A stretch of 5,699 bases of DNA from CAYLZW01 sp964388085 (GTDB lineage Bacteria; Myxococcota; UBA727; CAYLZW01), in the NCBI GenBank assembly GCA_964388085.1, contig CAYLZW010000361.1, positions 1 to 5,699 of the forward strand, given 5' to 3'. Positions within the stretch are counted from its first letter, which is position 1. Each line of letters opens with the position of its first letter. The position numbers and the translations under genes are program-made. Below are positions 1 to 5,699 of this stretch, piece by piece. Under the pieces are notes generated by a model, which did not search any database, was not told the origin of the DNA, and saw only the letters and a program-made list of their open reading frames with translations.

Positions 1-529
1 TGCTCACGTCGTGCAAGCGGCGGGCGGCGAGCTCCTTGCCGCTGCCGGTCTCGCCGAGCAGCAGCACCGCCTCTTCGCTCTTGGCGGCGCGATCGAGCTG
101 CTCGAGGAAGGCCTTGAGCGCGGGGCTGTCTCCGAGGATGGGCGCCGCGCCGCCGCGATCCTCCTCGCCGAGGGTCTGCGCCAGGATGGGCCACAGCTCG
201 TCGGCGTCGACGGGCTTCTGCACGAAGTTGCTCGCGCCAAGGCGCATGGCCTCGACGGCCTCCGGGATGGTGCCGTGGCCGGTGAGCACGACGACGGGGA
301 CCTTGCGCCCGAGCGTGCGCCGCAGCACCTCGATGCCGCTGAGGCCGGGCATGCGCAGGTCGAGCACGCAGGCGTCGACGGCGCCCTCTCGGACTTGACC
401 GCTGCGCAGCGGCTCGAGCGCGACCTCGCCGCTCTCGGCCTCGCACACCTCGACGCCCTTGCGGCCGAGCGCCTTCTTGAGCGCCAGGCGCAGAGCGCGA
501 TCGTCGTCGACCACGAGCACGCGCGTCAC
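1..529 (-). CDS. NtrC-family sigma-54-dependent response regulator, N-terminal part (cut by window edge)
   Basis: This is a cytoplasmic two-component response regulator, with 176 residues visible. Residues 1-120 form a receiver domain: acidic pocket DDD at 8-10, predicted phospho-acceptor D57 in VLDLRMPG, T83 in VLTGHG and K105 in NFVQKP. After a short linker, residues about 129-176 begin a sigma-54 AAA+ domain, starting ILGDSPALK and containing the Walker A motif GETGSGKE at 159-166. The rest of the ATPase and any DNA-binding domain lie outside the window. The GTG start is supported by an AGGAGG seven bases upstream and by the receiver domain beginning at once (TRVLVVDDD). It overlaps the stop of the upstream kinase by four bases (GTGA), so the two are translationally coupled and the kinase is its likely phosphodonor. 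In the known family, phosphorylation leads to ATP-driven opening of sigma-54 promoters. The targets are unknown. Confidence 0.93.
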   Translation of the reverse strand, partial: MTRVLVVDDDRALRLALKKALGRKGVEVCEAESGEVALEPLRSGQVREGAVDACVLDLRMPGLSGIEVLRRTLGRKVPVVVLTGHGTIPEAVEAMRLGASNFVQKPVDADELWPILAQTLGEEDRGGAAPILGDSPALKAFLEQLDRAAKSEEAVLLLGETGSGKELAARRLHDVS

Positions 530-2199
530 GGCTCGACCTCCTCTGGCTGTGCCTCGGCGGCGCTAGCCGCTCGCGCCGCTCTCGTCGAGGGACCTCGGGT
601 CGGCAACAGCAGCCTCGCCGAGGTGCCGCCTTCCGGGTTGTCCGCCATCGTCAGCTCACCGCCGAGCTCACGCGCGAGCGTCTGGCTCACGTACAGGCCG
701 AGGCCGGTGCCTTCGCCGGCGGGCCGCGTCGTCACGAAGGGCTCGAACAGGCGCGCGCGCACCTCCTCCGGGAGGCCGGGGCCGCGGTCACAGACGACGA
801 TGACGACGCGGGCCTCTTCTTGCCGCGCGAACACGCGCACGGCGGGCGGCCCGTCGCCGCGGACGCCGTCGGTGGCGCGCAGGGCGTTTTGCACGAGGTT
901 CATCAGCACCTGCAGCACGCGGTCGGGATCGCGGGGGGACGGCACGTCGAGGCTCTCGGTGTCGAGCTGCACGGGGCCGTTGTCGACGCGCGCGCCCACG
1001 AGCTGCACCGCGCGGCGGGCGATGGCGAGCAAGGTCAGCCCGGCGCCGTCCTCGGGCCAGGCGCGCGTGTGCGCCGTCGACAGCAGGCTCTGCGTCAGGC
1101 CCTTGCAGCGCCGCGACTCCTCGACGATGAGCTGCACGCTCTCCTCGAGATCCTTGCGCTGGGTGTCTTCGAGCGGCAGCTCGCGCAGCGCTGCCTCGAG
1201 GTCCTTGGCGAGCGTCTGCATGGTCATGAGCGGCGTGTTCAGCTCGTGCGCCACGCCCTGCAGCGCGCGGCCGAGGGTGGCGAGGCGCTCGAGCATGACG
1301 TGCCGCTGCTCCACGACGAGCTCGTCGGTGCGGTCGACGTAGAGATAGGCGCCGAGCCCGCCGCGCTCGGGCGCCAGCGAGAGGCGATCGATGATGCGCT
1401 TGTCGTCGTCGCCCTTGACCGCGAAGCGCAGCACGCCCTCGCCGAGCGGCAGCTTCGGATCGGCGGAGCTCGCGGCGCGCGCGTCCCCGGTGACGGGCAG
1501 CGCGCGCACGGTCTCGGCGTAGTGGTTACGCACCACCATCTCGCCGCCCGCCTCGAACAGCTCGACGCCGACCTTGAGCGCGTCGAGGGAGCCGAGCAGC
1601 AGGCGGAGGTTCCGCACCGCCTCGTCCTGGTTCGCGAGCGCGAGCTCCCGCTCCGCGCGCAGCCGCTGGGCGAGCACGAGCGCGAAGTAGGTGAGGCCGA
1701 GCAGGCCCAGCGCCAGCGACGTGAGGCCGAGCAGGCGCGGCGCGCGCTCCATGGGCGTCGTCGGCAGCCAGTCCGCGCGCTCGAGGACCACGAGGGCAAA
1801 GATGCACAAGGACGACACCGCCGTCGCCATCAGCGCGCCGCGTCGACCCGACAAGAGGGCGCCCAGCACGACGTGGAAGGTGTAGAAGACGCTGAGCGGG
1901 TTCGCGACGCCGCCCGAGAACGCGAGCAGCCAGGTCAAGAGCAGCAGATCGCAGGTCGCGTGCAGCGCGAGCTCGCCGCTGCCGACGTCGGTGACGAGGC
2001 GCGTGCGCCAGAGCAAGAGCGCGTTGATACACACGCCCGCGACGACGCCCGCGGCGAGGCCCGGCGGCGACACGAAGCTCCAGTCGAGCGCGAGCGCGAC
2101 GACGGTGCCGCCCATGGCGCCGACCATGGCCCACCAGCGTAACAGGCCGAGCCAGCGCAGCCGCTCGCGCGCGTCCCAGCCGTCCGCGCGCATCGTCAT
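526..2199 (-). CDS. Membrane histidine kinase, RegB/PrrB-like with PAS-like insert
   Basis: This is a 557-residue sensor kinase of the inner membrane. Residues about 20-178 hold some six hydrophobic helices, starting with an LRWLGLLRWWAMVG segment that resembles RegB helix 1. A GGVANPL motif lies between helices 3 and 4 (residues 96-102), where RegB proteins carry the quinone-linked GGxxNPF. A charged helix (about 179-200) leads to a PAS-like region (about 200-295). The HisKA H-box is VAHELNTPL with H318. C365 in EESRRCKGL matches the place of the RegB redox cysteine. The catalytic domain shows the N-box (N434, N438), DRGPGL (D471), FEPF (485-488) and GTGLGL (497-502). The tail from about 535 is Ala/Glu-rich. 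The ATG at 2199 is 10 bases after the upstream stop; it has no Shine-Dalgarno, so re-initiation is likely. A second ATG lies two codons inside. The kinase fold is certain; the redox role is inferred. Confidence 0.95.
   Translation of the reverse strand: MTMRADGWDARERLRWLGLLRWWAMVGAMGGTVVALALDWSFVSPPGLAAGVVAGVCINALLLWRTRLVTDVGSGELALHATCDLLLLTWLLAFSGGVANPLSVFYTFHVVLGALLSGRRGALMATAVSSLCIFALVVLERADWLPTTPMERAPRLLGLTSLALGLLGLTYFALVLAQRLRAERELALANQDEAVRNLRLLLGSLDALKVGVELFEAGGEMVVRNHYAETVRALPVTGDARAASSADPKLPLGEGVLRFAVKGDDDKRIIDRLSLAPERGGLGAYLYVDRTDELVVEQRHVMLERLATLGRALQGVAHELNTPLMTMQTLAKDLEAALRELPLEDTQRKDLEESVQLIVEESRRCKGLTQSLLSTAHTRAWPEDGAGLTLLAIARRAVQLVGARVDNGPVQLDTESLDVPSPRDPDRVLQVLMNLVQNALRATDGVRGDGPPAVRVFARQEEARVVIVVCDRGPGLPEEVRARLFEPFVTTRPAGEGTGLGLYVSQTLARELGGELTMADNPEGGTSARLLLPTRGPSTRAARAASAAEAQPEEVEP
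537..542 (-). promoter_or_regulatory. Strong Shine-Dalgarno of the response regulator gene
   Basis: The minus strand reads AGGAGG here, a full match to the anti-Shine-Dalgarno core, with seven bases before the GTG at 529. It lies inside the last codons of the histidine kinase gene. It decides the regulator start and suggests that the regulator can be translated at a high rate from the shared mRNA, possibly in excess over the kinase. Confidence 0.8.
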
Positions 2200-2209
2200 C
2201 AGGAGGGCG

Positions 2210-3673
2210 TCAGTAGCGATAGCCGACTCCGATGCCGAAGCGCCCGTCCGCCAGCACCAGCTGTCCGGACTCGTAGGGCTCGAGCGCCAGGGTGTAGCGA
2301 TGCACGTCGGGCACGGTGCCGGAGGAGCCGACGCTGACGCCGCTGCCCTCGAGGGTGGCCGTCACGAGGAAGCCGGCGCCGAGCTCCACGTCGAGCTGCA
2401 GGCGCCCGCGCGCGCCGACGGCGAAGGCGTCGTTGCCGACCTGCACCGGCCCCTCGAGGTGCGGGCCGAAGAGCGCGTCGACGTCCAGCAACAGGCGCAC
2501 GAGCGCGCCGAAGCCCACCTCGGCCCCGGCGCCGAGCAGCCCGTGGTGGCTGAAGTACGTCGGCAGCAGCGGGAACCGGATCTTGCGCCGGCCGGTGTCG
2601 AGCGTGACCTCGTCCGTGACGGCGAAGCCGAGGTGATAGCCCGCGCGCAGCGAGGTCGCGCCGCCGATGGCCGCGTCGCCGAAGGGCAGGCGCAGCACCA
2701 GCGCGCTGCTGAGGTCCCCCGCGACAGTTTGGAAAGTGTCGGGGCTGAGGCTGGTCACGTCGTCGCCGCCGCCGAGCGTGGCGGCCAGCGTGGCGTTCAG
2801 CAGCGAGGCGCCGAGCTCCACGCCGACGAACGGCAGCGGGAACAGCTCGAGCTGCGCGCTGCCGGCGAGCGGCGCGCCGAAGGGGCTCACGACGACCTCG
2901 GTGGAGGGCACGCCCGGCTTCTCCGCGCACGAGAACGGCACATAGGCCGCCGGGTCCGCCGGTTGGCAGGCGCGGTAATACAAGAGCGACGGGGCGTAGC
3001 TCACGGACAGCCGTCCGACGCGGTCGAGCCCGGCGGGCAGCGGCAGCTCATCGCCGCGGCCGTCCTCGTCGTCCTCCTCGTCGTCGCCGAGGCGCGCGCC
3101 CGCGGCGTCCGCGTCGCCGTCCGTCGTGCTCGCGGCGGCGCTCGGGGGCGGCGCCACCGGCGCCGGCGGCAGCAGCCCGAGCGCGACCAGCTCGTCGTCG
3201 GGCAGGCGCCTTCGCTCATGAAGCGCGGCGAGCGCGGCGATGACCCGGCGGGCGAGGGCGCCGGTGTCCCCCGCCGCGGCCTCGATGGCGCTGCGTTCGG
3301 CCCACACGACGGCCGCGTCGTTGGTGCGAAACAGCGCCAGCACCACGTCATCCCCCTGGACGACGCCGTAGACCATGGCTTGCTGCTCGAGCAGCGCGAG
3401 CGCGTCGGCGATGCGCTCGCGAGCGCCGCCGACGCGCGCGCCGAGCAGCCTGCCGTCGTCGAGGTACGCGTCGTCCACCTCCCGGTAGAGCGCCTGCGGC
3501 GACGACAGCACGACCCCTTCGCTCAGCTCGAGCTCGAGCTCGAGCTCGTCGGAGAGCTGACGAGCGGGTCCCTCGGGCGCGAAGGGCAGCACCATGAGCG
3601 GCACCGGCCGCTGGGCGCGCGCGGGCCCCGCCCCGAGGACGACGAGGAGCGCAAGAATGGCGGCGCCGCGCAT
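2210..3673 (-). CDS. Secreted protein: TolB-N-like domain, acidic linker, beta-barrel-like C-terminus
   Basis: The product has 487 residues and I do not recognise a named family. Residues 1-20 are a signal peptide (hydrophobic AAILALLVVLGAG, then ARA before Q21). Residues about 23-155 (PLMVLPF, a run of EL repeats, then alternating helices and strands) resemble the alpha/beta domain of TolB-N/FlgO-type periplasmic proteins. A proline/alanine-rich stretch (169-182) and a very acidic linker (186-209) follow. From about 218 to the end there are many short amphipathic strands rich in Gly, Leu, Val and Ala, and the chain ends in GVGYRY. A terminal aromatic residue is typical of outer-membrane barrels. 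Two cysteines (C236, C249) could form a disulfide. The gene lies 10 bases upstream of the histidine kinase, so it may supply an envelope signal to that system or be an accessory protein. Export is well supported; the barrel and the role are inferred. Confidence 0.85.
   Translation of the reverse strand: MRGAAILALLVVLGAGPARAQRPVPLMVLPFAPEGPARQLSDELELELELSEGVVLSSPQALYREVDDAYLDDGRLLGARVGGARERIADALALLEQQAMVYGVVQGDDVVLALFRTNDAAVVWAERSAIEAAAGDTGALARRVIAALAALHERRRLPDDELVALGLLPPAPVAPPPSAAASTTDGDADAAGARLGDDEEDDEDGRGDELPLPAGLDRVGRLSVSYAPSLLYYRACQPADPAAYVPFSCAEKPGVPSTEVVVSPFGAPLAGSAQLELFPLPFVGVELGASLLNATLAATLGGGDDVTSLSPDTFQTVAGDLSSALVLRLPFGDAAIGGATSLRAGYHLGFAVTDEVTLDTGRRKIRFPLLPTYFSHHGLLGAGAEVGFGALVRLLLDVDALFGPHLEGPVQVGNDAFAVGARGRLQLDVELGAGFLVTATLEGSGVSVGSSGTVPDVHRYTLALEPYESGQLVLADGRFGIGVGYRY
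3525..3548. repeat. Four perfect tandem copies of a hexamer (AGCTCG)
   Basis: The hexamer AGCTCG is repeated four times without a mismatch inside the secreted-protein gene. On the coding strand it gives GAG-CTC pairs and so the peptide (Glu-Leu)x4 at residues 43-50. Six bases equal two codons, so gain or loss of a unit keeps the reading frame. Confidence 0.9.
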
Positions 3674-3743
3674 GCGGGCGAGTATAGGGCCGAAGCGGCG
3701 AGCGCGCGGGTCGCGCGTCGGATCACGCTCGCCGAGCGCGCGC
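3674..3743. other. 70-bp gap between the Nudix gene and the secreted-protein gene
   Basis: This gap holds the TATACT candidate promoter and CG-rich self-complementary runs, for example a 6-bp stem with a 3-base loop at 3703-3717. No T-tract follows any stem, so no intrinsic terminator can be called. Read-through from the Nudix gene into the secreted-protein gene is possible. Confidence 0.4.
3681..3686 (-). promoter_or_regulatory. Candidate -10 element, possibly of a leaderless transcript
   Basis: The minus strand reads TATACT, five of six matches to the sigma-70 -10 consensus, in an otherwise GC-dominated gap. Seven bases separate it from the ATG at 3673, so transcription would start at or next to the start codon. 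There is no Shine-Dalgarno in the short upstream sequence and no clear -35 box. It would drive the secreted-protein/kinase/regulator unit separately from the Nudix gene. It is a single-motif prediction. Confidence 0.4.
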
Positions 3744-4394
3744 TCACCGCGGCAGGCGGCCGGGTCGCAGCTCGACGGCGGGCAAGCTGACGTCGAGCAC
3801 GTCGCGCAGCACGCCCTCGAGGATGTACGCGGTGAGGCCCCAGACCGGCCACGGCCCGGCGTCGAACACCTGCAGGCGCCCGCGGGGACCGAAGTCCTGC
3901 TGATAGCGACGGGCGGGGTCTACGAGCTCCGGCAGCGCGAGCGTGAACACCCCGTCGATCTCCTGCGGGCTCGGCGTCAGCTCGTCGAGCGAGAGCTCCC
4001 CGAGGAAGCCCACCACCGGCGTCACCTGCACGCCGGTGATGGCGCGCGCGTCGTGATAGCGGCCGAGCACCCTGACGCGCGACGGCGGTAGGCCGACCTC
4101 CTCCTCGAGCTCGCGCAGCGCGCACGCGACCGCGTCGTCGTCACTGTCGTCCACCATGCCGCCCGGGAAGCTGACGTGGCCCTTGTGCGTGCCCACGGTC
4201 TCGCTCCGGCGCGTGAACAGCACGCTGGCGCGCCCCTCGACGTGACACAGCGGCACGAGCACGGACGCACGCGGTGCGTTCTCGGCGAGCGCGTGGCGCG
4301 ACAGCGACGTGAGGCGCGCACGCAAACGCGCGAGCGCTTCGTCGTCGAAGGACGCCGGTACCGGCGCGTCAGGAGAAGATCGCAAAGAGCTCAT
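3744..4394 (-). CDS. Nudix hydrolase, NudL/NUDT7 (UPF0035) type, probable CoA pyrophosphatase
   Basis: This is a cytoplasmic hydrolase of 216 residues from the chosen start. The family cleaves a pyrophosphate bond, and this subgroup usually acts on coenzyme A and its thioesters, giving phosphopantetheine products and 3',5'-ADP. The UPF0035 signature is clear: VLFTRRS, then HKGHVSFPGG, followed by the Nudix box with GGMVDDSDDDAV and RELEEEVGL, whose glutamates bind metal. The downstream stretch ITGVQVTPVVGF and the C-terminal WGLTAYILEGVLRDVL also match NudL-type proteins. The classical first glutamate of the Nudix box is replaced by an Asp-rich stretch, which is normal for this subgroup. Start: the ATG at 4394 has a GGA seven bases upstream; ATGs at 4421 and 4445 would add 9 or 17 residues, but that stretch is less GC-rich and looks non-coding. 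The gene is divergent from uppP and lies 70 bp upstream of the secreted-protein gene. The precise substrate is inferred from the family. Confidence 0.92.
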   Translation of the reverse strand: MSSLRSSPDAPVPASFDDEALARLRARLTSLSRHALAENAPRASVLVPLCHVEGRASVLFTRRSETVGTHKGHVSFPGGMVDDSDDDAVACALRELEEEVGLPPSRVRVLGRYHDARAITGVQVTPVVGFLGELSLDELTPSPQEIDGVFTLALPELVDPARRYQQDFGPRGRLQVFDAGPWPVWGLTAYILEGVLRDVLDVSLPAVELRPGRLPR

Positions 4395-4425
4395 GCCTGG
4401 GTCCGTGCTGCGAACACGCATAACG

Positions 4426-4437
4426 TTCCGCGCGGAA
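4426..4437. promoter_or_regulatory. Perfect 12-bp palindrome in the Nudix/uppP divergent region
   Basis: TTCCGCGCGGAA is a perfect palindrome within the 106-bp divergent gap (4395-4500), in its least GC-rich part. It could be an operator for a dimeric regulator of one or both genes. No regulator is encoded next to it, and 12-bp palindromes arise by chance in DNA of this composition. Weak -10-like runs (CATAAC at 4419, TACAAG at 4465, TACAAC at 4488) exist nearby, but none has a credible -35, so I do not call promoters. Confidence 0.25.
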
Positions 4438-4500
4438 TGATGCACCGTGCAGGGTGGTCTCCCCTACAAGGCGGCCGCCGGAGCCGCTACAACGCCCTGC

Positions 4501-5310
4501 ATGAACCTCGTCGAAGCCGCCATCCTGGGCGTCGTGCAGGGCGCCACCGAATACCTGCCCGTGTCCTCGAGCGGTCACCTCGTGTTGGTGCCGCACGCGC
4601 TCGGCTGGCAGAAGGCGCCCTTCGTGTTCGACGTGCTGGTGCAGATGGGCACCCTGCTCGGCGTGCTCGTCTACTACCGCAGCGACCTGCTCAGCGTCGC
4701 GCGCTCGATGCTGAAGGGCGTCGCGGCGCGCACCCCCTTCGCCGAGGCCGAGGCGCGCTATGGCTGGCTGGTCGTCGTGGCGACCATTCCGGCCGGCGTG
4801 GCCGGCGTGCTCGTGGCGGATCTCGTCGAGGAGGTGTTCTCCTCCGCGCGCATCACCATGGGCTTTTTGCTGGTGACGGCGCTCCTGCTCGTCCTCGGAG
4901 AGCGCTTCGGAACGCAAAAGCGCGGCGGCGACGAGGTCACGCTGAAGGACGCCATCGTCATCGGCGTGGCGCAGGCCTGCGCGCTCTTCCCCGGCGTCAG
5001 CCGCTCGGGCAGCACCATCGCCGCCGGCATGCTGCTCGGCCTCGACCGGAGCGGCGCCGCGCGCTTCTCGTTCCTGATGAGCATCCCCGTCATGGTCGGC
5101 GCCGGCGTGCTCGCGAGCGGGCAGCTGCTGTCCCATCCCGAGCTCATCGCCGAGCACGGCGCCGGCATCGCCGTGGGCTTTCTGACCTCGGCGGTGAGCG
5201 GCTACCTCGTCATCCGCTGGTTCCTGGGCTTTTTGCGGACGCGCAGCCTGTACTGGTTCGCGGCCTACTGCGCGATCGTGGGCGTCGTCGGGCTCGCGCT
5301 GGGCGTCTGA
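4501..5310 (+). CDS. uppP: Undecaprenyl-diphosphate phosphatase UppP (BacA)
   Basis: This integral inner-membrane enzyme of 269 residues removes a phosphate from undecaprenyl diphosphate. That regenerates the lipid carrier for peptidoglycan and other surface polymers; overproduction is known to give bacitracin resistance. Both family signatures are intact: QGATEYLPVSSSGH at 13-26 (the (E/Q)xxxE motif with E17, the serine run and H26) and FPGVSRSGSTI at 163-173 with the catalytic-site R168. Several hydrophobic helices follow, for example at 89-106, 119-132, 192-206, 222-243 and 251-269. The length is normal for the family. The ATG at 4501 was chosen because known members begin a few residues before the first helix. 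A GTG at 4447 would add 18 unrelated residues. The only upstream GGAG (4480-4483) is 17 bases away, so the ribosome site is weak. The gene converges on metK. Confidence 0.97.
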   Translation: MNLVEAAILGVVQGATEYLPVSSSGHLVLVPHALGWQKAPFVFDVLVQMGTLLGVLVYYRSDLLSVARSMLKGVAARTPFAEAEARYGWLVVVATIPAGVAGVLVADLVEEVFSSARITMGFLLVTALLLVLGERFGTQKRGGDEVTLKDAIVIGVAQACALFPGVSRSGSTIAAGMLLGLDRSGAARFSFLMSIPVMVGAGVLASGQLLSHPELIAEHGAGIAVGFLTSAVSGYLVIRWFLGFLRTRSLYWFAAYCAIVGVVGLALGV

Positions 5311-5323
5311 GCCCGACGACGTC
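5281..5323. terminator. Stable hairpin at the uppP/metK convergent end (candidate terminator)
   Basis: GTCGTCGGGCTC at 5284-5295 is the exact reverse complement of 5309-5320. The outer bases extend the stem to 15 pairs with one G-U, around a 13-base loop. It covers the uppP stop codon and reaches into the 30-base gap before the metK stop. No T-tract follows on either strand, so it is not a classical intrinsic terminator. It may act as a two-sided terminator or as a 3'-end stabilising structure for both converging transcripts. Confidence 0.5.
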
Positions 5324-5340
5324 GTCAGCCCCGCGAGCGA

Positions 5341-5699
<359 letters not shown>

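Noticed and set aside
11..1342. Long plus-strand open frame of 443 codons
   Set aside because: It lies opposite the regulator and kinase genes, whose motifs are unmistakable. Its product is Arg/Ser/Ala-rich without domains, a usual by-product of high-GC codon bias.
820..2142. Plus-strand open frame of 440 codons
   Set aside because: It is antisense to the kinase gene; the translation is Arg/His/Glu-rich low-complexity with no recognisable motif.
3059..3090. Repetitive CGTC/CCTCGT-type run
   Set aside because: It is explained by the Asp/Glu-rich linker codons of the secreted protein rather than by a true tandem repeat or CRISPR-like array.
3734..3745. Perfect palindrome GAGCGCGCGCTC at the Nudix gene stop
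   Set aside because: It is mostly an alternating CG run expected by chance in this composition and has no T-tract; not strong enough for an operator or terminator.
1991..3790. Plus-strand open frame of 599 codons, the longest in the window
   Set aside because: It is antisense to the start of the kinase gene, the whole secreted-protein gene and the end of the Nudix gene. Its product is compositionally biased and spans three real genes and their gaps.
4103..4160. Nudix box lacking the classical first glutamate, considered as a sign of an inactive or novel enzyme
   Set aside because: NudL/NUDT7-type proteins normally show an Asp-rich stretch here; the catalytic RELEEEVGL segment is intact.
4369..5157. 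Minus-strand open frame of 262 codons opposite uppP
   Set aside because: His/Glu/Arg-rich shadow translation of uppP codons; no motif and no ribosome site.

Overview
The window is very GC-rich DNA with dense, tightly packed genes and strong G/C preference at third codon positions. Together with a six-helix membrane histidine kinase, a sigma-54-type response regulator and a predicted periplasmic/outer-membrane protein, this suggests a Gram-negative, high-GC bacterium. A myxobacterium or other deltaproteobacterial relative is the most natural guess, but that is an inference from style, not proof.

Layout. Four genes run leftwards in series from about 4394 to 1: a NudL/UPF0035-type Nudix hydrolase (3744-4394), a secreted protein with a likely TolB-N-like domain and a C-terminal beta-rich, barrel-like region (2210-3673), a membrane histidine kinase (526-2199), and the N-terminal third of an NtrC-type response regulator cut by the window edge (1-529). 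The last three look like one transcription unit: 10 bases separate the secreted-protein stop from the kinase start, and the kinase stop overlaps the regulator GTG start by four bases, with a perfect Shine-Dalgarno inside the kinase end. To the right, uppP (undecaprenyl-diphosphate phosphatase, 4501-5310) runs rightwards, divergent from the Nudix gene. It converges on the 3' end of metK (S-adenosylmethionine synthetase, 5341-5699, cut by the right edge). A perfect 12-bp inverted repeat lies over the uppP stop codon.

How it may work together. The kinase looks like a divergent RegB/PrrB-type redox sensor: six membrane helices, an LRW-type first helix, a GG-x-x-NP motif at the position of the RegB quinone site, and a cysteine aligned with the RegB redox cysteine. 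It carries an added PAS-like region and is paired with a sigma-54 activator rather than a small RegA-type regulator. The co-transcribed envelope protein may be an input or accessory protein of this two-component system. The Nudix hydrolase, uppP and metK are housekeeping genes with no evident link to it.

I see no tRNA, rRNA, CRISPR array, transposon, phage gene or defence system. The most interesting part is the envelope protein/RegB-like kinase/NtrC-type regulator set. It is an unusual combination of known families, not a clearly new system.
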